From an uncultured Clostridia bacterium (GTDB lineage: Bacteria; Bacillota; Clostridia; Oscillospirales; CAG-382), in the NCBI GenBank assembly GCA_947628695.1, contig CANRAV010000004.1, forward strand, positions 1 through 64,000: 64,000 nt of DNA, read 5' to 3'. Shown one piece after another: positions 35,901 through 45,452 of the stretch (the first letter of the stretch is position 1; the number at the start of each line of letters is the position of its first letter). The notes below the pieces were generated by a model. That model ran no database searches and had not been told where the DNA came from. It saw only the letters and a list, made by a program, of their open reading frames with translations. The position numbers and the translations under genes were made by a program.

Positions 35901-38900
35901 TGCGCAGGACGCGCGAGACGACGGATGGGTATTCCGGTTCGACTTTGCAACGATGTTGCAATTCGTTCCCCTTAACGAGAACGTTGACCCCAGTACGCAC
36001 CCAAGCGACCTGTCACCGCAGATAAAGAACACCGTTTACACCTGCTACCGCTTTGCCGGTTCGCAAACGGACAGGAACGAGCTTAGGCGCAACCCCATTT
36101 TCGAAGAGGGCGTACCTGCGGATCTGACGGCAAACTGGGACAAGTACTACGAAGAACACAACCACAAATACCCGGACACGGACGAAATGTATAGGGACGT
36201 TCCCGGTGTTTACCGTCTTTCCGATATCCGCGTTTGGGTTGAGGAATACGGCGACTTCAAGGACAGCGAGGGCGCAATTACGCCTAACCAGGGCTACGAC
36301 CGCTCGCTGTACATGAACATCCCGGCGGGTGCCGTGCCTACACAGCTTGCTACCATTACCCTTGACGTGGACGGCGTACAGTCCTACAAGACCAACCTTG
36401 CGACAGACAAGGGGCTTGCCGAAGGCAGCGAGGAATATAAGGCGTTCAGCCGTCAGTCCACGCCGTTAAGGCTGTTCTATTCTGTCGGCCTCGAGGAGGC
36501 GGTTTTAATCCGCGATGAAGATGGCAATCAGATAGGCGTTGATGTCAACAAGCTGTCTGCAGAATATGTAACCGATCACACCGTTGCGGAGAACAACCGC
36601 ATTTGGTTTATCTCGAACTACTACTCAGGCACTACGTATGACAATTACGTGACGGATACTGCGTCTTACCGCACGCGCGGCGACCCGACAATGACCTTCT
36701 CTCCGAGTATAGAGAACAGGTACTATGTCTTCCAAAAGCCGCTTCCGCTTTACGCGCACGCGTACAAGCAGGTTAATCCCGAAAACAGCAATCAGCTTGC
36801 GGCTGTCGATATAAAGGATGGTTTTTGGCGGCAATGGGATACTCCCGGGCAGGCGGGCGGCAACTGGAACTGGTCGCCGGCTCATCCCAACGGCGGCGGT
36901 AACGGCAGCACCACCTGGGAAAACGGCACCACCGGCGGTACCTGGGTCGGCACCAATTTCATGGGCACGTACAAGGACGGCGCTTCTTTCGGAATTGCAA
37001 AAGAAGAAATGCAGAAAAACGGCCCCGACGAATTTGGCAACAGTTATATTACAGACGACCACGGTTCGACCTACCTTTACACCGACGACGGCATAGTGTT
37101 CTTTGAGGACGACGTGATGGACAAGGTCACGACAAAGAAGGACGGCAGCGGTTACGAGGAGGATTCCAATTCCTTCAATTCCGAGGACTACTACTTTATA
37201 CTTATAGAGTACTATGTGCCCGACGGTACGGTTGGCTCCGGCGTTGATGAAAAGGGCAACCCTGTGCAGTACTCTTACGGCGGCCACATGGTGCAGCATG
37301 TTGTTGCAAGGCGTGGCAGCGAGTTCGGCTCCGGTTACGTGTCCGACAAGATTAACAACGGCGATATGCTTTGTTGGAGCGATATGACCGGGCAGTTCGA
37401 TACGCAGTTTGAGTATCTCTCCTACTCCGAGACCGGCGACCGCACACGCGGCGAACCTACCTTTGAAAAGCTTACTTATACGGAAGAGACACAGCTTCGC
37501 AATTATCTGGAAAACGAATGCGGCATAAAGCCCGACGTTACAATGGATAATCCGAATTACAATGCCGACACAGACCCCGAAGACGCAAAGACAATAAGCG
37601 TGCTTGACTGGCAGGTGCAGTATTGGCTTGGCATTCAGCAGAACCCGCAGGTTGCGGCTGCGCTTGAAACGGCGCGGATGCTTGCGGACGAAGCGGGCAC
37701 GGAGTTTAACGCAAGCGTCTTCAACGAACGCTTCAAGTTTGCCGTATCGGCGCGTCCGGGCGGCATACGCTCCGGCGATATGTCAAACAACCGCCACGCA
37801 AAGGGCGAGAACATCACCGGTACTGCGGGCAACTACTACGTTCCGACGATTTCCGACAACTCCGGCATCGGCAACGGCGTTATAATCAACAACTACATGG
37901 GCAACAACGGATACCTTGAGATAGGCAACGAGACGCTTCATGTCACCAAAACGGTGGAAGCACCCGAGGGCTTTGAGCTTATCGAAGGTTACGAAGACGA
38001 GGAATTCAACTATCAGGTATACGTTGAGGGTCTTACCGGCACGCGCAGCGCCGTGCGCACAACCTACAACATTTACGGCAAGGTTTGGGAACGCGAGCTT
38101 GCCTATATAGACGTGCTTACCGACAACGGCGACTTGGCACTTGACAACAACTCCAACCGTGCGCTGTTTATATCCGCTGAAATCGGCGCCGGGTTGATGG
38201 GGAAAGTGCAGAGCGCCAAGATGATTGTTGCCAACGGCACATACGAGGACGACGGAAGCCCGATTTACTACATCGCGAACGAGGACGGCACGGTACCGCT
38301 GGATGCAACCGGTTCGCCGGATTCAACGAAGATTGTTGACAAAGGGACGCAGCTTTACTACCTCTACCTGCCGCCTATTAACCTCAACAAGGAGTCCGGT
38401 CTTGCTCCGGAGTCGGAAACTCCGACACAGCACGTACGCAGACTGTATCAGAACAAGAAGTACGACGGGACTGCGGAGGGCTATCCCGGTACTTATGAAG
38501 ACGATTCGGAGAACTACGACGCTATCTTCCGGCCCAACGGAATAACGACCTTTGTGGACGAAGAACATTCTGCCGATGTAACCGGCACAGAACCCGGTGC
38601 CGATAACCGCGACAGCCGCCGTATGGAAACGGCAGACCGTCCCGCCGGCACCAAGACCTACTGGGCACAGAATGCGGAGCTTATCCCCATAGAGGAGGTT
38701 ATGGAAGCCGAAGCTGCGGACAGCGCGCTTGGCACCGAACAGCCCGGCGGTATTGCGCTTATGGCCATTCAGGCGACAACGGGCGCTACTTGGACACACG
38801 GTGACACTTGTGACGGCCACATCCACTTGAAGTACTACAACCTCTTCATCAGGCGTCCTTCGGAGGAGTCCAGTAAGACGGATTATGTATCTCCGCTTTC

Positions 38901-40500
38901 GACGCGCACGATGTACCTGACGCAGGAGATGAACTTCGGTTATAACTCCAACGAAAACGACGGCGGAGCGTCCGCTCCCGGTGAAGCTTTGTCGGTGGAT
39001 GACCTTTACGACCAAACCATCCCGAGCGACACCAATCTGTTTGACAGGACATCGCTACAAAGAATAGCCCGCAACACGGCAGAGTTCACGCTTAAGCACA
39101 ACGAAGGCTTGCTGATTACCGGTCTAAGCGACAATTCCGTTTATCGCTTTACTGAAAAGCTTACGGCAGAGCAAATTGCAAAAGGCTATAAGCTTAAGCA
39201 GATAAGCCAAATAGAGCAGGAGGGCGAGGAAAAAATATACGAGCCCGGCGAGCAGAAGGGCGTGTATACCGCCTACGGTGACACCGGCTTGTTTGAGGAA
39301 CAGGTTAGCTACATCAACACCGTCGAGCCTGAGATGCTTGTCATAACAAAGCAGCTTGTTGACGAAAGCGGGAACCTGATTGAAGCCCCGCTTAACGTAG
39401 AGTTTACGTTTACGCTTACGATTACGGACGAAAGCGGTGCGATTATAAAGGACGCTGACGGAACTTTGTACCTGTGGCGAGGAAATAAGGAAGGCATGAC
39501 AAGTGCTTTGACCTGGACGGATGCTTCGGGCGCCGTGCACAAGATGCCGTCGACAGCACCGCAGCTTGACGCGTTTGAGGACTACATCCTTCCGGAAACG
39601 GGCGCAGACGAGAACGCGGGCTATCTGCAGCCGCTTGAGCTTGTCGAAGACACGGAAAACACCTACACCGTAACGCTTAGGGGCGGGGAGGCTGTTGTAA
39701 TTTACGGCCTTGCTGCAGGTATGAAATACACCGTGACCGAGACAAAGGCAGACGGCTATCCCGCAGTCAGCAAAGCCGCGCCGCATTTGGACGCGGATGC
39801 AGCGGAAAATTACGTGCAGGAAGGCACGGTTACGCACAATCCCGACGACAACATTGCGTTTACGCCAAGCCTTACTGCAAACCGTAACGACTTCTTCAAC
39901 CAAATAACCACAAGCTTTATCACGGTTGAAAAGGTCATCGGCGACGACGACTGCTGGGAAGTAAGCACGGAGTTTACGTTTACCGTAACTCTCACGGACG
40001 ACGGCAGAGAGCTTCTTGACAGCACAAGCCTTACGGTAGTGAAATACAAGAAGGCAAAAGACGGCACGGAGACAAGCGAGGAGATAAGCGGCGTCACCTG
40101 GACACCCGGAAAAGACGCAGAGAAGACGACTTACACCGCCGAATTTACACTTAAACACGGCGAGAGGATCGTTATATCCGGCGTTCCCTACGACACCGTT
40201 TACAAGGTTGCAGAGTCCGGTACAAACGGCTATAACCTGCAGCACGTTGCGGGCAATTCAGCCGACGAGCCGGACGAATACGGCCTCTACTTAACGCTTG
40301 ACCGCAGAGACAACAGCGTTACCGGCACGGTCACGAAGGACGGAGCGGAGGCATATCTGCTCTTCAACAACACCAAGCCGCCGGAACTTCCGTTTACGGG
40401 CAGCTTCGGGCTTCTTGCGTTCTATGCGATAGGCGCAGTTGCGCTTTCGGCTTCTGTCACCGGCTTTGTGGTGTACCGCAGAAAGCAGCAGGACATCTAA
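32977..40500 (+). CDS. Giant LPXTG-type surface protein 2 (vWA, Cna-B-like, LPFTG), paralog of 7806-14624
   Basis: ATG 32977 with AAGGAGG at 32959-32965; RVLSLLLCLCMFASVILDYGG; WGSRYAGRIWTDKSVFA shared with paralog; IDMVLVLDISSSM, MTDGGSN; ELPFTGSFGLLAFYAIGAVALSASVTGFVVYRRKQQDI. Confidence 0.92.
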   Translation: MRISDSAARKEGRGSGAFWPCALRVLSLLLCLCMFASVILDYGGNLLRSSAEPTDAEYVIDRKADNQTMDDYIMQLLSQQWGSRYAGRIWTDKSVFAYDGAKSAADNKIVLDMATDGYTGEVKFSADFAHVFSALASSQVVHEWPPSPIDMVLVLDISSSMGNATDPDPSSPFGQARAALVEYFKGEGSSTIDNDDFKKYYSDKHYTRYDIADSKGNDYLQVFFYSDALEKSFLAGETIVVADHPGEIEIKPDGNTAASAVPDRITLNENGTTAKQREDRTGEFWGKTLEEVAAARALPYTRYSNLVYSADRVITALMKNNPENRVAVVVYDRRASVVMPLAHYTPNEVPISQMDGNSNAYYDYHYLDGHPGKTPENADAVTRIVSGYVKDLVFGYLCPYIDGHGMKPAENHPTNYVDLSTKIQVVCSAEEGVTTRNVADSSSNGVVRISGTNTHAGLTAGFEQLADAKETTFSAQLTSGRTVTVPRIPAAIVMTDGGSNTVANGPWYDPDWADPVQRNDNKTSWSSVVDTQYLLTAAYLKSAVEKNYSAYMEVNEGEQDFPVYTVGVDLRDDSDAWVPARLYPMLDPANFFKEAAALPDYAGNPSTLTGDVALDKTTKNHIGEAYKDWLEWASGDTAQPTEDFEVVHWSSTNRVPTHHFQQEDENNQYPIPFEQDVGEDGKEANSKNWNPDYTGNKETSYAADSSGTRFNLTWHGWTSETLNDKGAGDPQVWSDYGVNSDATAIWGRATYWSFANALAAANASGGADTAAGYMLDRNVQYTDDVSKLTQTRPVAAVTQSDIISNINYVTEFYNVTSSQMESIFEQILTAVIGQVFVPIAGENESGVSNSITYQDPLGEYMEIKNESIKATPYHVDDPTVADKGEQTYDMAMLVFGEMHGLVRAGVYDWNWNDTWMFLNEAEAQGIKAFPMGWYKGEPKKGQSALPNDKIKVDSDGSSTYPACDYPDNPDKTYTSAQDARDDGWVFRFDFATMLQFVPLNENVDPSTHPSDLSPQIKNTVYTCYRFAGSQTDRNELRRNPIFEEGVPADLTANWDKYYEEHNHKYPDTDEMYRDVPGVYRLSDIRVWVEEYGDFKDSEGAITPNQGYDRSLYMNIPAGAVPTQLATITLDVDGVQSYKTNLATDKGLAEGSEEYKAFSRQSTPLRLFYSVGLEEAVLIRDEDGNQIGVDVNKLSAEYVTDHTVAENNRIWFISNYYSGTTYDNYVTDTASYRTRGDPTMTFSPSIENRYYVFQKPLPLYAHAYKQVNPENSNQLAAVDIKDGFWRQWDTPGQAGGNWNWSPAHPNGGGNGSTTWENGTTGGTWVGTNFMGTYKDGASFGIAKEEMQKNGPDEFGNSYITDDHGSTYLYTDDGIVFFEDDVMDKVTTKKDGSGYEEDSNSFNSEDYYFILIEYYVPDGTVGSGVDEKGNPVQYSYGGHMVQHVVARRGSEFGSGYVSDKINNGDMLCWSDMTGQFDTQFEYLSYSETGDRTRGEPTFEKLTYTEETQLRNYLENECGIKPDVTMDNPNYNADTDPEDAKTISVLDWQVQYWLGIQQNPQVAAALETARMLADEAGTEFNASVFNERFKFAVSARPGGIRSGDMSNNRHAKGENITGTAGNYYVPTISDNSGIGNGVIINNYMGNNGYLEIGNETLHVTKTVEAPEGFELIEGYEDEEFNYQVYVEGLTGTRSAVRTTYNIYGKVWERELAYIDVLTDNGDLALDNNSNRALFISAEIGAGLMGKVQSAKMIVANGTYEDDGSPIYYIANEDGTVPLDATGSPDSTKIVDKGTQLYYLYLPPINLNKESGLAPESETPTQHVRRLYQNKKYDGTAEGYPGTYEDDSENYDAIFRPNGITTFVDEEHSADVTGTEPGADNRDSRRMETADRPAGTKTYWAQNAELIPIEEVMEAEAADSALGTEQPGGIALMAIQATTGATWTHGDTCDGHIHLKYYNLFIRRPSEESSKTDYVSPLSTRTMYLTQEMNFGYNSNENDGGASAPGEALSVDDLYDQTIPSDTNLFDRTSLQRIARNTAEFTLKHNEGLLITGLSDNSVYRFTEKLTAEQIAKGYKLKQISQIEQEGEEKIYEPGEQKGVYTAYGDTGLFEEQVSYINTVEPEMLVITKQLVDESGNLIEAPLNVEFTFTLTITDESGAIIKDADGTLYLWRGNKEGMTSALTWTDASGAVHKMPSTAPQLDAFEDYILPETGADENAGYLQPLELVEDTENTYTVTLRGGEAVVIYGLAAGMKYTVTETKADGYPAVSKAAPHLDADAAENYVQEGTVTHNPDDNIAFTPSLTANRNDFFNQITTSFITVEKVIGDDDCWEVSTEFTFTVTLTDDGRELLDSTSLTVVKYKKAKDGTETSEEISGVTWTPGKDAEKTTYTAEFTLKHGERIVISGVPYDTVYKVAESGTNGYNLQHVAGNSADEPDEYGLYLTLDRRDNSVTGTVTKDGAEAYLLFNNTKPPELPFTGSFGLLAFYAIGAVALSASVTGFVVYRRKQQDI

Positions 40501-40512
40501 TCTTTAAATGAC

Positions 40513-40567
40513 AAAAGGCATCGGCAGCCCTCTAAAAAAGGGCAAAGGCCGGTGCCTTTGTTTTTTT
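40513..40567 (+). terminator. Terminator after giant adhesin 2
   Basis: AAAGGCATCGGC ... GCCGGTGCCTTT with inner GCCCT/AGGGC hairpin, then T8. Confidence 0.75.
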
Positions 40568-40568
40568 A

Positions 40569-40607
40569 ATAAAGCCTATTGACAAAATAGGCTTTATGTG
40601 CTAAAAT
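40569..40607 (+). promoter_or_regulatory. nifS-nifU promoter with a 12-bp dyad centred on the -35 element
   Basis: ATAAAGCCTATT-gacaa-AATAGGCTTTAT (40569-40597); TTGACA 40579-40584, 17-nt spacer, TAAAAT 40602-40607. Confidence 0.7.
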
Positions 40608-40647
40608 AAATCAGACAAAAACAGTAGATTATTATGTGAGGTGAGAT

Positions 40648-41838
40648 ATGAACATTTATATGGACAACGCCGCGACGACGAAAATGTCCGCGACGGCGAT
40701 AAATGCAATGCTCCCGTATTTTGACGGCGTGTACGGGAACCCCTCCAGCCTCCACAGCGTTGGTCAGGCAGCAGCGGAAGCGCTGGCAGATGCGCGCGGG
40801 AGAGTTGCCGCCTGCCTCGGATGCGCCGCAAACGAGGTATACTTTACCTCCGGCGGCAGCGAGGCGGACAATCAGGCGATTGTATCTGCGGCAATGAACG
40901 GTGCCAAGAAGGGGAAAAAGCACATAATTTCCACAGCATTCGAGCACCATGCGGTTCTCCACACGCTGAAAAAGCTTTCCGGTGAGGGCTTTGACATAAC
41001 GCTTCTCGACGTGCACGAAAACGGTGTAATTGACCCCTTGCAGGTAGAGGAAGCAATACGCGCCGACACCTGCCTTGTAACGGTTATGTACGCAAACAAC
41101 GAGATAGGGACCGTTCAGCCCGTGAAGGAGATTGGAAGAATATGCCGCGAAAAGGCCGTCACCTTCCATACGGACGCCGTGCAGGCCGTTGGACATCTGC
41201 CGATAAACGTAAATGATGACAACATCGACATGCTTAGCCTTTCTGCGCACAAATTCCGCGGGCCGAAGGGCGTAGGCGCGCTTATTGTACGCAGAGGAAC
41301 CCCTCTTTCAAGCCTCATCGAAGGCGGTGCACAGGAGCGCGGCAGGCGCGCAGGGACGGAAAACGTCCCCGGAATTGTCGGCATGGCCGCTTCTCTTGAG
41401 GAGGAGCTTAAGCACAGGGCTGAAAACGCAGAGAAAACCGCAAAGCTGCGCGACAGGCTTATTTCGGGGCTTTCCGAAATACCGCACTCCGTCCTGAACG
41501 GGGACAGGGAAAGACGGCTTCCGGGGAACGTAAGCTTTTGCTTTGAGGGCATAGAGGGCGAATCGCTGCTTCTTCTGCTTGACGAAAAAGGCATCTGCGC
41601 GTCCTCCGGCTCTGCATGCACATCCGGATCTCTTGACCCAAGCCATGTGCTGCTTGCAATAGGCAGGGTTCACGATATAGCCCACGGTTCGCTGCGGCTT
41701 ACTCTTTCGGCCGACAACACCGAGGAAGAAGTAAAATACGTCATAGAAGCGGTGAAGGAAGCGGTAGAACGGCTTAGAAGCATGTCTCCTATATGGCGCG
41801 ACCTTGTGAACGGAAAAAGACAATTTATAACAAAGTGA
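40648..41838 (+). CDS. nifS: Cysteine desulfurase (NifS/IscS family)
   Basis: IYMDNAATTKMSATAINAMLPYFDGVYGNPSSLHSVGQ, SLSAHKFRGPKGVGALIVR, ICASSGSACTSGSLDPSHVLLA. Confidence 0.95.
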   Translation: MNIYMDNAATTKMSATAINAMLPYFDGVYGNPSSLHSVGQAAAEALADARGRVAACLGCAANEVYFTSGGSEADNQAIVSAAMNGAKKGKKHIISTAFEHHAVLHTLKKLSGEGFDITLLDVHENGVIDPLQVEEAIRADTCLVTVMYANNEIGTVQPVKEIGRICREKAVTFHTDAVQAVGHLPINVNDDNIDMLSLSAHKFRGPKGVGALIVRRGTPLSSLIEGGAQERGRRAGTENVPGIVGMAASLEEELKHRAENAEKTAKLRDRLISGLSEIPHSVLNGDRERRLPGNVSFCFEGIEGESLLLLLDEKGICASSGSACTSGSLDPSHVLLAIGRVHDIAHGSLRLTLSADNTEEEVKYVIEAVKEAVERLRSMSPIWRDLVNGKRQFITK

Positions 41839-41848
41839 GGGATTTAAT

Positions 41849-42271
41849 ATGGCTCTTTACAGTGAAACGGTTATGGAACATTTTCGCAATCACCGCAACG
41901 TCGGCGTAATAGAAAACGCAGACGGTGTCGGCGAGGTGGGCAACGCCAAATGCGGCGACATCATGAAAATATACCTAAAAATCGATAACGACATCATAAC
42001 GGACGTCAAATTTGAAACCTTCGGCTGCGGCAGCGCCATCGCTTCAAGCTCTATGGCAACGGAGATGATAAAGGGTAAGCCCGTAGGTGAGGCATTGGAG
42101 CTTACAAATAAAGCAGTTGCAGAGGCTCTCGGCGGGCTTCCCGCGCACAAAATGCACTGCTCCGTCCTCGCCGAGGAGGCGATAAAAAAGGCACTGCTCG
42201 ACTATTATGAAAAATCGGGAAAGGACTATGACCGCAGTTTGTTTATTGATTGCGGCTGCTGCGGAGAATAA
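41849..42271 (+). CDS. nifU: Fe-S cluster assembly scaffold NifU/IscU
   Basis: YSETVMEHFRNHRNVGVIENADGVGEVGNAKCGDIMKIYLKI, FGCGSAIASSSMATEMIKGK, KMHCSVLAEEAIKKAL. Confidence 0.95.
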   Translation: MALYSETVMEHFRNHRNVGVIENADGVGEVGNAKCGDIMKIYLKIDNDIITDVKFETFGCGSAIASSSMATEMIKGKPVGEALELTNKAVAEALGGLPAHKMHCSVLAEEAIKKALLDYYEKSGKDYDRSLFIDCGCCGE

Positions 42272-42290
42272 CGCGCGATAATATTCGGCT

Positions 42291-42321
42291 CCTGCCGGCG
42301 TTTTCGTCGGCAGGAATTTTT
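42291..42321 (+). terminator. Terminator after nifU
   Basis: CCTGCCG ... CGGCAGG then AATTTTT. Confidence 0.75.
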
Positions 42322-42330
42322 ATGCTTCAA

Positions 42331-42359
42331 TTGAACTAAGCGGAAAAATGTGATATAAT
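42331..42359 (+). promoter_or_regulatory. Promoter of ABC exporter operon
   Basis: TTGAAC (42331-42336), 17-nt spacer, TATAAT (42354-42359). Confidence 0.7.
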
Positions 42360-42393
42360 CGTGATGTAAAGGCTTAAGAAAAGGGGCTTTAAT

Positions 42394-43098
42394 ATGCTTG
42401 AATTATCACACGTTACAAAAAAATACGGCAAGGTTTTGGCTTGCAGCGACGTAAGCTTCAGCCTTGAACCGGGAAGCGTTGCCGTTCTTCTCGGGCCAAA
42501 CGGGGCGGGCAAAAGCACGCTTATGAAGTCTGTAATAGGCTTTCTGCGCTTTGACGGCACTATAACCGTCGGCGGGTTTGAAAACAAATCGGTAGAGGCT
42601 CGAAGGCTTTTAGGATATATCCCGGAAATGCCGTCGCTGTATCCGAATCTCACCGTGGCAGAGCACATGGAGTTTTTGGCGCGTGCTTACAGGCTTACGG
42701 ATTATAAGCAGCGCGCGGAGGAGCTTTTGGAAAGGTTTGAGCTTACCGACAAAAAGAAAAAGTTCGGTGACGAGCTTTCAAAGGGCATGCAGCAGAAGCT
42801 TAATATCTGCCTCGGCGTCCTGCCGCAGCCGAAGGTGCTGCTGCTTGACGAGCCGATGATCGGCCTTGACCCCAAGGCCATAAAAGAGCTTAAAAATATG
42901 CTGGAGGAAATGCGCTCCTCCGGCTGCACCATGCTTGTAAGCACACATATCATTGACAGCATAGACATGCTTTGGGACAGAACGATAATAATGCGTGGCG
43001 GTTCTGTCCTTGCAAACGTAAGACGAAGCGAGCTTGAAAAAAGCGGAAAGACGCTTGAGGAGCTGTATTTCGAAGTAACGGAGGGCAGCGCGCAATGA
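42394..43098 (+). CDS. ABC transporter ATP-binding protein
   Basis: LLGPNGAGKSTLMKSVIGFL Walker A, LSKGMQQKLNICLGVL signature, VLLLDEPMIGLDP Walker B. Confidence 0.94.
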   Translation: MLELSHVTKKYGKVLACSDVSFSLEPGSVAVLLGPNGAGKSTLMKSVIGFLRFDGTITVGGFENKSVEARRLLGYIPEMPSLYPNLTVAEHMEFLARAYRLTDYKQRAEELLERFELTDKKKKFGDELSKGMQQKLNICLGVLPQPKVLLLDEPMIGLDPKAIKELKNMLEEMRSSGCTMLVSTHIIDSIDMLWDRTIIMRGGSVLANVRRSELEKSGKTLEELYFEVTEGSAQ

Positions 43099-44759
43099 GG
43101 CTTTTTGTTTACTACGCCCTGCATACCTTCAAGAATCAGATAAAAAAGCTTTTTAAAACCTGGGTCTTGGTCTTCCTTGCCGTTTGCGTCGGGATAAGCA
43201 TTATAATAGGCATTATGACCGGAATTGCCGATAACTCCGCGGAAGAAGACCTGCCGCAGATAGAGGAGCCTGCGGAGGACGAGGAGAGCTTTTTTGATAC
43301 GCTTGAAGTTGAAAAAACGGATGTGCTGGAGCTTGCCGCAGGAGGCATAGTGCTTGCGGTGCTGGTATTCACAGCCCTCGGCGCCGATAAAAGCGGCAGC
43401 CTGATATTTAAGCCTGCCGACGTAAATTTGCTTTTTTCGTCCCCAATGCGCCCGCAGTCCGTGCTTTTGTTCAGGCTTGCAACGCAGTTCGGCGTTGCCT
43501 TTCTAAGCGGGTTTTACATGCTTGCGCAGATACCTGCGCTTAAAGGCGGTTTCGGTATGAGTACTGCGGCGGCTGCGGCGATTGTCCTTGCCTGGTGTCT
43601 GACCATTGCATATTCCTTGCTTATACGCATGCTTCTTTACACGCTCTCTTCCGCCCATCTAAAGTTAAAAAAGCTGCTTCGCCCGGCGATATTGGCTTTG
43701 CCTCTGCTTGCGGCCGGAGGCTTTGCGCTTTACAGGCAGTCGGTCGGCGGAAGCGTTCTTAAAGCCGCTGTTTCGTTCTTCAACGCCCCGTTTACAAGAT
43801 TCATACCCGTTTGGGGCTGGCTTAAGGGACTTTGCGTCTTTGCAGCGGAAGGGAACACAGTCGGCGCGGTGCTTTGTCTTGCAGCGCTTGCCTTGGGCTT
43901 TGCGGCAATTATATACGCGATATGGCACATAAAGGCGGATTTTTACGAGGACGCGATGGCAAAGTCCGAAGACACTGCTGTTCTTATGGAAGCCGCACGG
44001 TCGGAAGGCGGCGGTGCCGTGGCCGTTCGCCGAAAAAAGGAAAGAAGTGAAAGGATACGCCGCGACGGCTTTAATCGCGGCAGAGGCGCAAACGTCTTCT
44101 TTTTCAAGACGATGTACAACCGTTTCCGTTTTGCACACCTCGGCGTGTTTACGAAAACCTTAGAGCTTTACATCGTCCTTGCTGCGGCAGTCGGCTTTTT
44201 CGTTCGCCGCAGCGCCGATACAAAAAGCGTTGTCCCCATAGTGTTTGCTTTGGCCGTCTGCGTGTTTTACCGCACCTTGGGCAACCCGCTTGAACAGGAC
44301 ACTTCTGTCGATTATTTCAGGCTTGTGCCCGAAAGCTCTTGGGCTAAGCTGTTTTGGTCGCTTGCCGGCGGAACGGTGTGCTGCGTTTTGGATGTCCTTC
44401 CCGCGTTAATTGTCGGTGCGCTGTTTGTCGGCAGCAATCCTTTTGCGGCTTTGCTTTACGTCCCGCTTTTGGCGTCTCTTGACTTTTATGCGACAAATGT
44501 CGGTGCGTTTATAGGGCTTTCCGTGCCCGTGTCGGCAGGAAAGACCTTAAAACAGGTAATTCAGCTTATGTTTGTGTACTTCGGGCTTATACCGGACATT
44601 ATCGTCGTCGCCTTTGGTTACACTTTGGGTGCGCAGGCGCTTTCACTTATAATTGCCGCGCTTATCAACACGGGCTTGGGATTTCTGTTTTTTGCCTTCT
44701 CCCCGTCGTTTTTAGAGCCGAAGTGCGGAAGAGTCTACATAAAAAATGCCGGGAGGTGA
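43095..44759 (+). CDS. Putative ABC exporter permease
   Basis: Multi-TM protein overlapping the ATPase gene; LLFSSPMRPQSVLLFRL typical of this exporter family. Confidence 0.82.
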   Translation: MRLFVYYALHTFKNQIKKLFKTWVLVFLAVCVGISIIIGIMTGIADNSAEEDLPQIEEPAEDEESFFDTLEVEKTDVLELAAGGIVLAVLVFTALGADKSGSLIFKPADVNLLFSSPMRPQSVLLFRLATQFGVAFLSGFYMLAQIPALKGGFGMSTAAAAAIVLAWCLTIAYSLLIRMLLYTLSSAHLKLKKLLRPAILALPLLAAGGFALYRQSVGGSVLKAAVSFFNAPFTRFIPVWGWLKGLCVFAAEGNTVGAVLCLAALALGFAAIIYAIWHIKADFYEDAMAKSEDTAVLMEAARSEGGGAVAVRRKKERSERIRRDGFNRGRGANVFFFKTMYNRFRFAHLGVFTKTLELYIVLAAAVGFFVRRSADTKSVVPIVFALAVCVFYRTLGNPLEQDTSVDYFRLVPESSWAKLFWSLAGGTVCCVLDVLPALIVGALFVGSNPFAALLYVPLLASLDFYATNVGAFIGLSVPVSAGKTLKQVIQLMFVYFGLIPDIIVVAFGYTLGAQALSLIIAALINTGLGFLFFAFSPSFLEPKCGRVYIKNAGR

Positions 44760-44763
44760 GAAG

Positions 44764-45435
44764 ATGTACAAATGTCTTATAGTTGAAGACGACAGGAATA
44801 TTGCCGAAGGCATCAAAGCGCTTGCAGGGCGTTGGAGCATAGAGTGCGAAATTGCAGAAGACTTCAGAAACGTCCTTTCCGAATTTGCCGCACGGCAGCC
44901 GCACATAGTGCTTCTTGACATAGGGCTTCCCGTGTACAGCGGCTACTATTGGTGCGGCGAGATACGGAAGGTTTCCAAAGTGCCCGTTATATTCATATCC
45001 TCCGCGTCTGACAATATGAACATCGTCATGGCAGTCAATATGGGCGCAGACGACTACATAGTCAAGCCCTTTGACGGGGAGGTGCTTATTGCAAAAATGC
45101 AGGCGCTTTTGCGAAGAACCTACGATTTTGGCGGACAAGCGCATATTTTAGAGCACAAAGGCGCGTTTCTTAACACCGAGGACGGGACGCTTCTGTATGA
45201 GGGCAAAAACATACCGCTTACAAAAAACGAACACCGCATCCTTCTTTGCCTTATGGAAAACAAGGGAAAAATAGTAAGCCGAGACCGCCTTATGCTTAAA
45301 CTTTGGAAAACTCACCGGTTTGTCGACGACAATACGCTTACCGTAAACGTCGGCAGGCTTCGCAAAAAGCTTGAATCTTTCGGCCTTGTCGGCTTTATAA
45401 CGACAAAGCCCGGGGACGGCTATCTTGTTGAATAA
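44764..45435 (+). CDS. OmpR/BceR-type response regulator
   Basis: MYKCLIVEDDRNIAEGIKALA, VLLDIGLPVYSGYYWCGEIR, PVIFISSASDNMNIVMAVNMGADDYIVKPF plus C-terminal winged helix; ATG 44764. Confidence 0.93.
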   Translation: MYKCLIVEDDRNIAEGIKALAGRWSIECEIAEDFRNVLSEFAARQPHIVLLDIGLPVYSGYYWCGEIRKVSKVPVIFISSASDNMNIVMAVNMGADDYIVKPFDGEVLIAKMQALLRRTYDFGGQAHILEHKGAFLNTEDGTLLYEGKNIPLTKNEHRILLCLMENKGKIVSRDRLMLKLWKTHRFVDDNTLTVNVGRLRKKLESFGLVGFITTKPGDGYLVE

Positions 45436-45452
45436 ACGGAGGAAGCAGGGCG

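Noticed and set aside
36625-40245. Long antisense ORFs opposite giant adhesin 2 (for example 39124-40245 minus, 373 aa)
   Set aside because: Same reasoning: mirror of a strongly supported coding frame, no motifs.
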